Assembly: GCA_017792345.1 (NCBI GenBank)
Contig: CP051228.1
Span: forward strand, 2,742,501-2,806,500
Origin: Mesoflavibacter sp.
Lineage (GTDB): Bacteria > Pseudomonadota > Alphaproteobacteria > UBA8366 > Aestuariispiraceae
Length of the DNA stretch: 64,000 nucleotides
Direction: 5' to 3'
The notes below the pieces were generated by a model. It had not been told where the DNA came from, did not search any database, and worked only from the letters and a program-made list of their open reading frames with translations. This document shows positions 8,848 to 17,799 of the stretch, piece by piece (the stretch's first letter is position 1; each line of letters starts with the position of its first letter). A program made the position numbers and the translations under genes.

Positions 8848-10161
8848 TCAGCGCATCATCGAAGGCAACCAGAGAGAGATCGCCGGGAAAGCGATTAGCA
8901 GTCCAAGCGTGACCAGGTCCGCGACGATGAACCAGGACACGCCGCGGAAAATCTGCGGCAGGGTAACCAGGTTGCCGAGCGACGATTTCATCACGAAGAC
9001 GTTCAGCCCGACCGGCGGGGTCACCAGTCCGATTTCAAGCAACTTGATCAGGATCACGCCGAACCAGATGAGGCTGACATCCGCCTGGTGCAGCAGGGGC
9101 AGAATTATCGGCAGCGTCAGCAGCATGATGCCGATCGAATCGATGAAGCAACCCAGCAGGAGGAACAGTAGCGAAAGCTGCAGGATCAGCAGGATCTGGG
9201 AATCCGAAGTCAGGAAGGACCCGGCCAGGAAATCCGGCACACCGGTCAGCGCCATGAACCGCGCGAACAGCCCCGCGCCCACCGCAATGATGAAGATCGA
9301 TGCCGTGCCTTCGACGGCCTGACGGGCCGCCGTCCATGCGCGCATCCAATTGAAGTTGCGCTGCACCAAGGCAATCAGAACCGTCAGCCCCGACCCTACC
9401 GCACCCGCTTCTGTCGGGGTGAAGATTCCGGCGTAGATCCCGCCGAGGACCCCAACCACCAGCAGTGGCAAGGGCCAGATCTGGCGCAACGCCCAGATAC
9501 GGTCGGCGGTACTCGGCTTTTCGACCATGTCCGGGGCCAGTTTCGGGTTCAGCTTCGCCCGGATGATGATCATCAGGCAGAACATGATCGCGGACAGGAT
9601 TCCCGGAAGGATGCCGGCCGCAAAAAGTTTCCCGATCGAAACCTCCGCGAAGATGCCGAAAATCACCATCAGAATGGACGGCGGGATAAGGGAGCCGAGC
9701 GTTCCGGCCGACGCGACGGCGCCCGTGGCGAGGCCGGGATTGTAGCCCAGTTTCAGCATTTCCGGCACGGCGATCCGGCTCATGGATGCCGAGGTCGCGA
9801 CCGACGACCCTGAGGCCGCGGCGAACATTGCACAGGCGGAAACGCTGGATACCGCGAGGCTGCCCGGAAGGCCTGCAAGCAGGATGCGCATGGCGCCGAA
9901 CAAGGACGACGTCAGCTTCATCTCCGTGGCGAGAAATCCCATGAACATGAACATCGGAACGGCCGAAAGGGACCAGTCGCCGATGAATTCATAGGGCACG
10001 TTGCTGAGCAGTCCGAAGGCGACATTGCCATTCGTGACGATCGCTACGCCAAAGAACGCCACCAGCGCCAACCCCACCCCGATCGGCACCCTGAGCGCGA
10101 GCAGCAGAAGCAGCACCGCGATGCCGACGAGGCCCATTTCGACCCGATCCATACCGTACAT
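8848..10161 (-). CDS. dctM: TRAP transporter large permease (DctM)
   Basis: This membrane protein has about 437 residues and roughly 12 hydrophobic segments. It begins with MGLVGIAVLLLLLALRVPIG and carries the family's SGSSVATSASMSRIAVPEM and GTLGSLIPPSILMVIFG blocks. DctM is the ion-coupled translocating subunit of a TRAP importer. I chose the ATG at 10161 (AGGA six bases upstream); the open frame extends 39 bp further upstream. It is the first gene of the hyuA-hyuB operon. No dctQ or dctP adjoins it in the operon. The likely partners are dctP at 11095-12231 and dctQ at 13696-14250, an inference from proximity. Confidence 0.93.
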   Translation of the reverse strand: MYGMDRVEMGLVGIAVLLLLLALRVPIGVGLALVAFFGVAIVTNGNVAFGLLSNVPYEFIGDWSLSAVPMFMFMGFLATEMKLTSSLFGAMRILLAGLPGSLAVSSVSACAMFAAASGSSVATSASMSRIAVPEMLKLGYNPGLATGAVASAGTLGSLIPPSILMVIFGIFAEVSIGKLFAAGILPGILSAIMFCLMIIIRAKLNPKLAPDMVEKPSTADRIWALRQIWPLPLLVVGVLGGIYAGIFTPTEAGAVGSGLTVLIALVQRNFNWMRAWTAARQAVEGTASIFIIAVGAGLFARFMALTGVPDFLAGSFLTSDSQILLILQLSLLFLLLGCFIDSIGIMLLTLPIILPLLHQADVSLIWFGVILIKLLEIGLVTPPVGLNVFVMKSSLGNLVTLPQIFRGVSWFIVADLVTLGLLIAFPAISLWLPSMMR

Positions 10162-10261
10162 TCCCCATCCTGTGAGGTGGCCGAAACCTTGCCCTGCCAC
10201 TCAACGAATTCCGTGCGTGATGCGGGACGCCCCTTGTTCACAAAAGCGGGAAAAAGCGCGT

Positions 10262-10278
10262 CAAAAGTGCATCTTTTG
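10262..10278. promoter_or_regulatory. Palindromic operator candidate between dctM and the XRE-cupin regulator
   Basis: Perfect 6-bp arms, CAAAAG and CTTTTG, flank a TGCAT centre in the 200-bp divergent region. The site is about 100 bp from each start codon. XRE-family regulators bind such short dyads and usually control themselves and the divergent operon. Function is inferred. Confidence 0.45.
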
Positions 10279-10361
10279 CACAGGAATTATTGTTACACTC
10301 GCTTTAGTCTCGTAAGAATGGTATGGGCCAAAAATGAATTTTGCAAACCGAGATTTCAAAA

Positions 10362-11009
10362 ATGGCGAACGAAATGAAAGCTAATGAAGTGACCTCGTCA
10401 GACATCGATACCGTCCGCCGGCAGTTCGCTGCCGAGGTCGGAGACATGTCCGATCAATGGGTCGGCCAGCAGGTCCGTGACATTCGAAAAGCCAAACGAA
10501 TGTCCCTGAAACAACTGTCCGAAGCGGCGGGAATATCGATCGGGCTGTTAAGTCAGATCGAGCGCGGCTCGTCGTCTCCTTCCCTGCGGTCTTTGCAGGC
10601 GATTTCCAAGGCCGTCGGCGTCTCGCCGGTCTGGTTTTTCAACGACGGCAAGATCCCACCGGCTGAGGAGCGTAAAGTCATTGTCCGCAGCGGTTCGGGA
10701 CGGAAACTCGACCTGCCGCACAAGCGGCTGATGAAGGAGCTGCTGACCCCCGACTTGTCCGGCTCCCTGCAGATGCTGCTGGTGACAATCGAGGCCGGCG
10801 GCACGACAGGCGGGGATTCCTATTGGCACCCGGGCGAAGAATGCGGGTACGTCCTGCAGGGCGAAATGGAACTCTGGGTCGGGGAGCAGCATTTCCATCT
10901 GCACAAGGGCGACTCCTTCCGCTTCAAGAGTGAACTGCCGCATAAGTCCTATAACCCCGGTAAGACCGTCGCGCGCGTGCTGTGGATTACGTCTCCACCT
11001 TTCTATTGA
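10362..11009 (+). CDS. XRE-family transcriptional regulator with C-terminal cupin (PuuR-like)
   Basis: The protein has about 215 residues. A helix-turn-helix covers LKQLSEAAGISIGLLSQIE (roughly residues 50-70), and a C-terminal cupin contains WHPGEECGYVLQGE and a later PHKSYNPG. This architecture is that of PuuR, which senses putrescine and represses gamma-glutamylputrescine catabolism. Here it is divergent from an operon containing a PuuB-like oxidase and a gamma-glutamyltransferase, so control of that operon is a sensible inference. The start is uncertain: ATG at 10362 or 10374, or TTG at 10341, none with a strong ribosome site. A bidirectional terminator follows. Confidence 0.88.
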   Translation: MANEMKANEVTSSDIDTVRRQFAAEVGDMSDQWVGQQVRDIRKAKRMSLKQLSEAAGISIGLLSQIERGSSSPSLRSLQAISKAVGVSPVWFFNDGKIPPAEERKVIVRSGSGRKLDLPHKRLMKELLTPDLSGSLQMLLVTIEAGGTTGGDSYWHPGEECGYVLQGEMELWVGEQHFHLHKGDSFRFKSELPHKSYNPGKTVARVLWITSPPFY

Positions 11010-11040
11010 GTTTCCTCAGAAAGCACCTCGGAAAGAAAAA

Positions 11041-11077
11041 GGCGCTCACCCCGGTTTGGGGCGAGCGCCAATTTTTT
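11041..11077. terminator. Bidirectional rho-independent terminator
   Basis: GGCGCTC pairs with GAGCGCC (11041-11047 and 11063-11069), and CCCC pairs with GGGG inside, around a GGTTT loop. Six Ts follow on the plus strand at 11072-11077. An A-rich run at 11030-11040 precedes the stem, which gives a T-tract on the minus strand. It therefore serves both the regulator (ends 11009) and the convergent dctP (ends 11095). Confidence 0.9.
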
Positions 11078-11094
11078 CGGCCTGTGTAGACAGA

Positions 11095-12231
11095 TCAGTT
11101 CATGCCGAATGTGGAGACATCAACTTTCTTGTAGATGTCTTCGACGAAGAGCTTGGTCAAGGTATCCTTGTCCGTCATTTCGACGCCTTCCAGCTTCTTC
11201 TCCCATTCCGCGACGATCGCCTTGAAAGTGTCGATCAGGTCGACGGCCAATTCCTCGCTGACGCCATACTGTTCCTGCGCCATGGAAACCAGCGCCGCGG
11301 AGTCGCTGGCCACGAAGTTGACGTGCTTTTCCATCAGGGCCGGATCGACTTGGATGAATTCCATGCCATGGTCGGATTCACCCTGGTCGATAGCCTTTTG
11401 GGAATTGTCTAGATACATCAGGGCCGAACGGATGAAGGCCGCGCCGGCCTCTTCCAGAAGAATAGCCCGCTGTTCGTCGGTCCGATTTTGCCAGAACTCG
11501 ATATTGTATGCCCACATCGGCCCGGAGTAGTAGGATCCCAGCGGGATCATCGGCACGTATTTGGCCACGTCCCAATAGCTGCGCGACAGCAGGGAATCCA
11601 GCGGGTTCACACCGCAATCCAGCGTACCGCGATCCAGACCGGTGTAGATTTCGCTGGACGGCACATTGACGGACACCGCGCCCATGGCACTGGCCCAACG
11701 ATCCCAGATCCCACCCGGCATGCGCAGGCGCTTGCCTTCCAGATCGGCCGCGTTCCGGATCGGCTTGTTGCAGATCAGGTAGTAGATCGGCGTGCCATAG
11801 CCGCCACCGAAGACAACACCGTTTTTCTTGTATTCCTCGATCAGCGCCGGATGCGTGAACGACATGATCGTCGATGCCGCCGCCAGGGCGTAGAAGTTGT
11901 CGGTCAGGAAGGCCAATTCCGAAATCAGGTTCGTAATCGGCAGGTCGGACGGGGTGTAGGTCCCCGCATGGTAGGCGACCTGTGCGACGCCGTCCCCGGT
12001 TCCGCTCAAGGACGCACGGCCGCCCAGCAGCACACCGCCCAGAAACACATCGAACGAGATGTCACCGTCCGTGCGTTCCTTCACACGCTCCGCGAAGTTT
12101 GTGTAGTTCTCGACGGAGAAGGGATGGCTCGCGTCGAGGAAGTTGTTCGCCGAAAAGGTCTCAGCCTGCGCGGTCGCCGCGCCGGAGGTAAGAGCGGCCA
12201 CAGCCACTCCCAAGGCAATCTTTTTTAACAT
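11095..12231 (-). CDS. dctP: TRAP transporter substrate-binding protein (DctP)
   Basis: This 378-residue periplasmic receptor has a Sec signal peptide, MLKKIALGVAVAALTSGAATAQA. The body shows the DctP fold markers: NKPIRNAADLEGKRLRMPGG near the ligand-binding arginine, SSEIYTGLDRGTLDC, and the C-terminal helical tail. It captures a small, probably carboxylated, solute and delivers it to a DctQM permease. It is not in an operon with a permease, since it is transcribed alone and ends at the shared terminator. By location it should serve dctM at 8848 and dctQ at 13696. It is clearly distinct from the two receptors at 22977 and 24045. Confidence 0.93.
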   Translation of the reverse strand: MLKKIALGVAVAALTSGAATAQAETFSANNFLDASHPFSVENYTNFAERVKERTDGDISFDVFLGGVLLGGRASLSGTGDGVAQVAYHAGTYTPSDLPITNLISELAFLTDNFYALAAASTIMSFTHPALIEEYKKNGVVFGGGYGTPIYYLICNKPIRNAADLEGKRLRMPGGIWDRWASAMGAVSVNVPSSEIYTGLDRGTLDCGVNPLDSLLSRSYWDVAKYVPMIPLGSYYSGPMWAYNIEFWQNRTDEQRAILLEEAGAAFIRSALMYLDNSQKAIDQGESDHGMEFIQVDPALMEKHVNFVASDSAALVSMAQEQYGVSEELAVDLIDTFKAIVAEWEKKLEGVEMTDKDTLTKLFVEDIYKKVDVSTFGMN

Positions 12232-12332
12232 TCAATCAACTCCCCGTTCATTCATTCCGAAGTTTACGGATGCCAGATCCTCCTCAAGCGGATGAACCCG
12301 GCGTTTTCGTCGCCCGATCACAGGCTTCGAAT

Positions 12333-13517
12333 TCAGGCGGTCGCCGCGCGGCCGCTGGATTCCTTGGATGCTTCGAGCGCCTTTGCGCGTCGGTAGAGCC
12401 ACCAGCCATACGGCTTGGGCCATTCGGGTTCATAGGCTTCCAAACCGGCAAGGGCGACTTTGGCGTGAAGCCCCCAGTTCGGGTTGTTGAGTGCCTCGCG
12501 GCCGATTGCGATCAGGTCCGCATCGCCGGACTCGACGATTTCATTGGCGTGCTCAGGATCCATGATCAGGCCGACCGCCATGGTCGGCACGTCCGCATCC
12601 TTTTTGATGCGACTGGCGAAGGGAACCTGGTAGCCGGGCGCGCGCGGAATGATCAGCGGCGTCGTGCGCCGGCCCAATCCACCGGATGAGCAATCAATGA
12701 CATCGACGCCCCGTTCCTTCAGCGCCTTCGACAGCGCGACACTGTCGTCCAGCGTCCAACCGCCCTCTGCATCATCGATGCAGGACAGGCGATAGAAGAA
12801 CGGCAGTTCGGCCGGCCATTCGGACCGGACGGCATCCGCGACTTCCAGCGCAAGGCGCATCCGGCCGTCCAGATTGCCGCCATACTCGTCGTCCCGTGCA
12901 TTGGACAAGGGCGAGAGGAAGCAATGGATCAGATAGCCGTGCGCACCATGCATGTCCAAAACCTGGAAGCCGGCTTCCCGGACGCGGCGCGTCGCCGTGG
13001 CGTAGCTTTCGACAAGGCGCTTGATATCGTCGCGGCTGAGGGCCTTCGGTACCGGCCAACCCGGATTGGCCTCCAGTGCAGACGCGGACACGACCGGCCA
13101 AGGCTTCTCGCCGCGTTCCTTGGCATCCTTGTCGCTCAGCGGTTCGAATCCATGATAGGGCGGGGCAACGCTTGCCTTCCGCCCAGCGTGAATCAACTGT
13201 GTCGCCGGTACGGCGCCGGCATCCGAAATGCCCCCGACGAGGCGCTTCAGCCCCTCCAGATGATCGTCGCTCCAGACGCCCAGATCGTGGTAGGTCACAC
13301 GCCCTTCCGGCTCGATGGCCAGGGCTTCGGTAAAGACGGTACCCGCCCCGCCAACGGCCATTTTGGTCAGATGCACAAAATGCCAGTCACGAACTTTTCC
13401 GTCCCGGCCGGCCATGTATTGCTGCATCGGAGAGATCACGATTCGATTGGGCAGCGTTATCGATCGCAGTGTCATTGAATTCAAAAGGGCGGCGTCCAAA
13501 ACGGAAACTCCTCTCAT
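12333..13517 (-). CDS. Old Yellow Enzyme family NADH:flavin oxidoreductase (YqjM class)
   Basis: This FMN enzyme of about 394 residues forms a TIM barrel. TLPNRIVISPMQQYMA opens the barrel, LIHAGRKAS follows, and HGAHGYLIHCFLSPLSN supplies the substrate-binding histidines. RDDEYGGNLDGRMRL is the usual YqjM-type signature. Members reduce activated alkenes such as enones, and relatives act on 2,4-dienoyl-CoA or trimethylamine. The start at 13517 has AGGA six bases upstream. The gene stands between dctP and a divergent dctQ, so it may act on the compound brought in by that transporter, which is inferred from position only. Confidence 0.9.
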   Translation of the reverse strand: MRGVSVLDAALLNSMTLRSITLPNRIVISPMQQYMAGRDGKVRDWHFVHLTKMAVGGAGTVFTEALAIEPEGRVTYHDLGVWSDDHLEGLKRLVGGISDAGAVPATQLIHAGRKASVAPPYHGFEPLSDKDAKERGEKPWPVVSASALEANPGWPVPKALSRDDIKRLVESYATATRRVREAGFQVLDMHGAHGYLIHCFLSPLSNARDDEYGGNLDGRMRLALEVADAVRSEWPAELPFFYRLSCIDDAEGGWTLDDSVALSKALKERGVDVIDCSSGGLGRRTTPLIIPRAPGYQVPFASRIKKDADVPTMAVGLIMDPEHANEIVESGDADLIAIGREALNNPNWGLHAKVALAGLEAYEPEWPKPYGWWLYRRAKALEASKESSGRAATA

Positions 13518-13695
13518 ACAAGTCCTACCAAACACACCGCGGCAAACCTGAAATCCGGGTTGTTTGGTGCCCGGGCCGTTGCAGCGGTATTGAAACTATC
13601 GCCTCAATATTTCAAACTGGCAAGGGTCGGCTTCAGAGGCCCAGACAAACGGCAGCGTCATTGACTCGCTGCGCGAACGGTGTTGGAGATAGGTC

Positions 13696-14250
13696 ATGAA
13701 TGATGGGGCAAGTGTGCGAGAGAGAGCGTTGAAGCGTTTGGAAACGCTTATAGAAATGCTGGCGCGGGTGGTGCTCGTGTTCGGCACGATCTCGCTTGTT
13801 CTGATGGCGGTTCACGTCATTTTGGACATTCTTGGACGCTTGGCATTCAACAGTCCTGTGTACGGGACGACCGAAATCGTTTCCTTCTATTACATGGTCG
13901 GTGCGGTCTGCCTGCCGCTTGCCTATATCGAACTGCGGGACGAACACATCACCGTCGAAGTCATCTATCAGAAGCTGCCGCTCGTCCTGCGGCGCGCGAT
14001 CTTCGTGTTTGCCGCGCTTGCCACCGCCCTGTTCTTCGGCCTGTTCGCCTATCAGTCCTGGCTGGATTCGGTCGATGCCATGGCCAGCCGTGAAATGGTC
14101 ATGGGGGCGGCCCTGATCGAGATTTGGCCAAGCCGCTTCTTCATGCCGATTTCCTTTGGTTTGCTGGTCGTTGCGGCCCTGCTCAGGGCGGCAAAGGCCG
14201 TGCTGACACCCGCCCTCGCGGAGCCCCACCTGAAGGCCGCCGCCGAATAG
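13696..14250 (+). CDS. dctQ: TRAP transporter small permease (DctQ)
   Basis: The protein has 184 residues and four predicted membrane helices. The first is near residues 20-45, followed by GRLAFNSPVYGTTEIVSFYYM, the typical DctQ helix-2 region. ELRDEHITVEVIYQKLP corresponds to the conserved ELxxDGHI-type segment. A good ribosome site (TTGGAGATAGGTC) precedes the ATG. It lacks an adjacent dctM and is followed 10 bp later by an MFS gene. The nearest DctM and DctP without a partner are at 8848 and 11095, so I infer one dispersed TRAP system. Confidence 0.88.
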   Translation: MNDGASVRERALKRLETLIEMLARVVLVFGTISLVLMAVHVILDILGRLAFNSPVYGTTEIVSFYYMVGAVCLPLAYIELRDEHITVEVIYQKLPLVLRRAIFVFAALATALFFGLFAYQSWLDSVDAMASREMVMGAALIEIWPSRFFMPISFGLLVVAALLRAAKAVLTPALAEPHLKAAAE

Positions 14251-14260
14251 GATACCGATC

Positions 14261-15457
14261 ATGCAGCCGGATTTGCGTCCGCGGCGTCCCGTCGCGGTGC
14301 TGCTGGCCCTGTCCTGTGCACGTTTCTGCATGGGGCTCCAGTTGCAGACCATTGCCTCCCTGACGCCGTTCCTGATGGAAGATCTCGGTCTGGATTACAG
14401 CGAGATCGGTCTTCTGATCGGATTGTTTCTAGCCCCCGGGCTGGCGCTCGCCGTCCCGGGCTCGATCCTGATGAAGCGGTTCGGACATGTCCGCCCCGGA
14501 ATCCTTGGTCTGGTTCTGATGGCCGCCGGATGTGCGGTCCTGCCGCTGGCTGACGACCTCCTTCCGGCAGCGCTTTGTCGGTTGGTTGCCGGCACCGGCG
14601 GTATCCTCCTGAACATCGCGTTCCTGCGCCTGACGGCACAACTGTTTCAAGGCGCCAGCATGAATACCGCCATCTCCGTCGTGCTGAGTTCCTGGCCGGT
14701 CGGCCTCGGCCTGGGTGCCGTTTCCTATCCCCTTCTCGCGGAGATGGTCGGCTGGCAGTCGACATTATGGATCGTCGCGGCGCTGACTTTGGCGGTCGCA
14801 ATCGGCGTATCGCTCACAGTGCCCGACACCGCCCGTCAGAGCCGGGCTTCCGGCGAGGCCGGGCTGTCACGCATTTCCAAGCAAAGCTGGAAAGTCTCTT
14901 TAGCGCTGGGCTCCGCCTTTTCCTGTTTCACGGCCGGCGGGATCATCTACCTGAGTTTTGCGCCTGCTTTCTTCGCCTCCCTGGACATGACCCATGCCGA
15001 GGCCAGCATTGCGGCCAGCATGATTGTTTGGTTGGGATTGATCGGGACTCCGCTTGGGGCCTGGATCGCCGATCGGTTCGAAATGGCCCGCACAATGATG
15101 GTATCGGGCGCCTGTCTTTCCGCCGTCCTGATCATACCGATTGCGTTAGGCGGAAATCCCCTCTGGCTCAGCATTGTCCTCGGCATCACCTGGGGACTGC
15201 CGGGCGCGCCCTATACCGGCATGCTGCAGCGGGTTCTGCCGCCGATCGACCACGGCCTTGGATACGGCATCTACTTCTTCCTTTTCTACTGCGGCTTCTT
15301 CGGCTTTCCGGCCGTGGCCGGCTGGCTTCTGGAAGTTACCGGCGACCCCACCATGCCGATCTGGTTCTCGATGGTCCTGATGGCCGCCAGTGTGCCCCTG
15401 GTCGCCATCTTTTCGACGGCCTCAAGGTCGCGTCGAAACCTACCGTCGGCAGGTTGA
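14261..15457 (+). CDS. MFS transporter (CynX/NimT-like)
   Basis: The product is 398 residues with about twelve hydrophobic helices. The loop 2-3 signature PGSILMKRFGHVRPGI is present, and the fold is that of the major facilitator superfamily. The N-terminal half resembles cyanate/nitroimidazole-type carriers. The substrate is unknown. The gene begins 10 bp after dctQ and is likely cotranscribed with it. A second, different MFS gene is convergent 62 bp away. Confidence 0.85.
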   Translation: MQPDLRPRRPVAVLLALSCARFCMGLQLQTIASLTPFLMEDLGLDYSEIGLLIGLFLAPGLALAVPGSILMKRFGHVRPGILGLVLMAAGCAVLPLADDLLPAALCRLVAGTGGILLNIAFLRLTAQLFQGASMNTAISVVLSSWPVGLGLGAVSYPLLAEMVGWQSTLWIVAALTLAVAIGVSLTVPDTARQSRASGEAGLSRISKQSWKVSLALGSAFSCFTAGGIIYLSFAPAFFASLDMTHAEASIAASMIVWLGLIGTPLGAWIADRFEMARTMMVSGACLSAVLIIPIALGGNPLWLSIVLGITWGLPGAPYTGMLQRVLPPIDHGLGYGIYFFLFYCGFFGFPAVAGWLLEVTGDPTMPIWFSMVLMAASVPLVAIFSTASRSRRNLPSAG

Positions 15458-15463
15458 AACCTT

Positions 15464-15494
15464 GCCGTCACCCGGCCTAGGGCCTGATGACGGC
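15464..15494. terminator. Hairpin between convergent MFS genes
   Basis: GCCGTCA (15464-15470) pairs perfectly with TGACGGC (15488-15494), and an inner GGCC-TAG-GGCC can add four pairs. It fills the 62-bp space between two convergent genes. There is no T-tract on either side, so rho-independent termination is only possible, not shown. Confidence 0.4.
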
Positions 15495-15519
15495 CGATCG
15501 AGGCGGCGGGTCTGCAGGT

Positions 15520-16770
15520 TCACAACTGTCGCAGGGCCGATTTCAGGTCCGGCCCCGGTCGGAACAACCAGATCAGACTGGCGATCTGGCAGGCAATAGT
15601 GGCGGCGAAAGCGGTCTGGTAGGCTATGGCCGGATACGCGCCCGTCTCGTCGCGCGGCCAAAAATCGATGATGGCACCAATGAGATATTGAATGGCAAAG
15701 GTCCCGGCGAATACCAGCATTGTATTCGCAGTGTTGGCCCGACCGGCCGCGTCGCGCCCGAAGTGACGCGCGAGCGCGGGGTATACCAGCGCCGTTACGT
15801 TGCCCACGGCACCGAACAGGATCCAGTGCCACCACCCTGTCGGATCGACCTGCAACAGAATGGCGACGAGGGTCAGAATGGTTAGGGCGGTGCCGGCCGC
15901 CATGAGATGGATGGAAGAAACGCCGCGCGCGCGAAGGAAGTCGGACAGATAGCCTGTGCCGATGAACCCAAAGGCCATGGCACCGGCCATGGCCAGCAGT
16001 CTGTTGGCGACATCCTCCCGCGGCAGGGCGGCGACGTCCAACAACCATGGTCCGGCCCACAGGCCCTGTATCGACATGGTCACGCCCATTCCAAATACCG
16101 AGATCGGGGCGAACCGCCAGAATAGGGCATCCGTCAGGATGCCACCGACCTCCCGCACTTGAACTGCAAGGGCGGACGGGCTTTCCGACGCATCGCCGCG
16201 CGGCACGAACAAGAAGATCGAAACGGCCGACGTCAGGCTCAGGCCTGCAAGGATCAGGAAGACGCCCCGCCAATCGGTGAAGGTCAACATGAGCTCGATC
16301 GGCTGTGTCGCCGACATCGCACCCAACCCGCCGATCGACAGAAAGCACCCGTTCACCAGGGCCAGGCGCTCCGCCGGAAACCAACGCATTATCGCCTTGA
16401 ACGCCGCCATAAGCCCGCCGGCACAGCCGAGCCCGATCAGCGCCCGTCCGAAGGACAGGGTCAAGATATCATCCGCCAGCGCAAAGATCAGCGAGCCCAG
16501 CGCGGCGATGGTCAGCAGCAGCGACTGAACCCGCGCCGCGCCATACCGGTCCAGAACGACACCAAGCGGCAACTGAATCGATGCGAAGGCGATAAAGAAG
16601 GCCGCTGTCAGAAGCCCAAGGCTGCTGGCGTCGAGGCCGAGATCGCGAGTCAGATCCGCGGCGATAACCGCATTGATCGACCGAAAAAGGAAGGACAGGA
16701 AATAACCCGCCGCGAAGGGCAGAAAGACCAGAAGGAACAATTGTGCGGGACGCAGAGCCACGGCCGTCAT
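15520..16770 (-). CDS. MFS transporter
   Basis: This 416-residue membrane protein has about twelve helices. The MFS loop motif PLGVVLDRYGAARVQ lies at about residues 68-82, and ALIGLGCAGGLMAAFKA belongs to helix 4. These place it with metabolite:H+ symporters. It is followed on the minus strand upstream by the lysR gene (12 bp gap: lysR ends at 16783, this gene starts at 16770), so lysR and the carrier form a two-gene operon. The substrate is unknown but probably relates to the pathway divergently encoded from 17914. Confidence 0.86.
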   Translation of the reverse strand: MTAVALRPAQLFLLVFLPFAAGYFLSFLFRSINAVIAADLTRDLGLDASSLGLLTAAFFIAFASIQLPLGVVLDRYGAARVQSLLLTIAALGSLIFALADDILTLSFGRALIGLGCAGGLMAAFKAIMRWFPAERLALVNGCFLSIGGLGAMSATQPIELMLTFTDWRGVFLILAGLSLTSAVSIFLFVPRGDASESPSALAVQVREVGGILTDALFWRFAPISVFGMGVTMSIQGLWAGPWLLDVAALPREDVANRLLAMAGAMAFGFIGTGYLSDFLRARGVSSIHLMAAGTALTILTLVAILLQVDPTGWWHWILFGAVGNVTALVYPALARHFGRDAAGRANTANTMLVFAGTFAIQYLIGAIIDFWPRDETGAYPAIAYQTAFAATIACQIASLIWLFRPGPDLKSALRQL

Positions 16771-16782
16771 GGTTGGGTCGCC

Positions 16783-17754
16783 TTAACCTGTCATCGCCGA
16801 ATTTGGCGGCATCTCGTCCCAATACGGGGTCGGTCCGAAAGCTTCCCGAACGAAGTCGATGAAGACGCGCGTCTTGCGCTGGATATGGCGGGAATGCGGG
16901 ACGACGGCATAGAAGGCAGTGTTCTGCACCACATATTCCCGCAAGATCGGAATAAGGCGTCCGGCCTTCAGGTCCTCACCGACCACGAAGGTCCCGATCA
17001 GCGCGATGCCTCTGTCGCCCAACAAAGCGTCCCGTATCATCTCTACATGGTTGGTAATCATCGAGCCGGAGACCTTTATCTGCCGGGTCGTGCCGTCCGA
17101 TGCCTTGACCGGCCAGACATTCAGCAACCCCATGGTTCGAGAGACCAGGCAATTATGGTCCTCCAGATCTTCCGGCGTCTTCGGGATGCCGTGCTTCTCC
17201 AGGTAGGCGGGGGAGGCGCAGATGACGCGCCGATTGGGGGCCAGAAGCTCCGCCCGCATCCCTGGCTCCGTCGATGAGGCAATGCGGATCGAAAGGTCGA
17301 TTCCGTCTTGAACCATGTCCAAGGTCTGGCTGGTCAGGATGAAATCCAGGTCGATTTTCGGATATTTTTCCATGAATTCGGACAGCCGGGGAGAAATGTG
17401 ACGCGACGCCAATCCGGTCGGGGCAGTCACCCTAAGCACTCCCATCGGCTCTTGCGTCAGTTGAAAAATCTCTTCTTCGGCGGCTTCCATCTCGCGCAGG
17501 ATCGCGACGCACCGATAGTAGAAACTCATCCCGTTGTTGCTGATCGAAATGCGCCGCGTCGTGCGGTTGACCAACTGGGTCTCCAAACGCTCCTCAAGCT
17601 GGCTGATATGTTTGGAAACCGTCGATGGTGTGATGCCCAAAACACGGGCCGTTCGCGAGAAGCTTTGCGACTCAACCACCGATGCAAAGATCTGAATGGT
17701 TCTCAGATCGTCGACCTGCAACCGCCGAACGAATTTCGGAATCTGATCGGACAT
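16783..17754 (-). CDS. LysR-family transcriptional regulator
   Basis: The protein is 323 residues. A winged helix-turn-helix near residues 15-75 includes FSRTARVLGITPSTVSKHIS, and an effector-binding periplasmic-binding-type domain follows. LysR regulators usually activate a divergent catabolic operon in the presence of a pathway intermediate and repress themselves. The gene lies 159 bp from the divergent FAH-family gene that opens the 14-gene operon, with an operator-like repeat at 17800-17819. The N-terminal sequence is close to the DsdC/PcpR-like aromatic-catabolism group only in a general way, so the inducer is unknown. Confidence 0.93.
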   Translation of the reverse strand: MSDQIPKFVRRLQVDDLRTIQIFASVVESQSFSRTARVLGITPSTVSKHISQLEERLETQLVNRTTRRISISNNGMSFYYRCVAILREMEAAEEEIFQLTQEPMGVLRVTAPTGLASRHISPRLSEFMEKYPKIDLDFILTSQTLDMVQDGIDLSIRIASSTEPGMRAELLAPNRRVICASPAYLEKHGIPKTPEDLEDHNCLVSRTMGLLNVWPVKASDGTTRQIKVSGSMITNHVEMIRDALLGDRGIALIGTFVVGEDLKAGRLIPILREYVVQNTAFYAVVPHSRHIQRKTRVFIDFVREAFGPTPYWDEMPPNSAMTG

Positions 17755-17799
17755 TGGGCCTCCCTCCTTTCCATCGAGCGCATTTCCCGCTCAGTCTTA

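Noticed and set aside
13590-13615. TTGAAA-N14-TTTCAA inverted repeat between the Old Yellow Enzyme and dctQ genes
   Set aside because: The spacer is long and the arms short. It could arise by chance in an AT-richer gap, so I did not list it as an operator.
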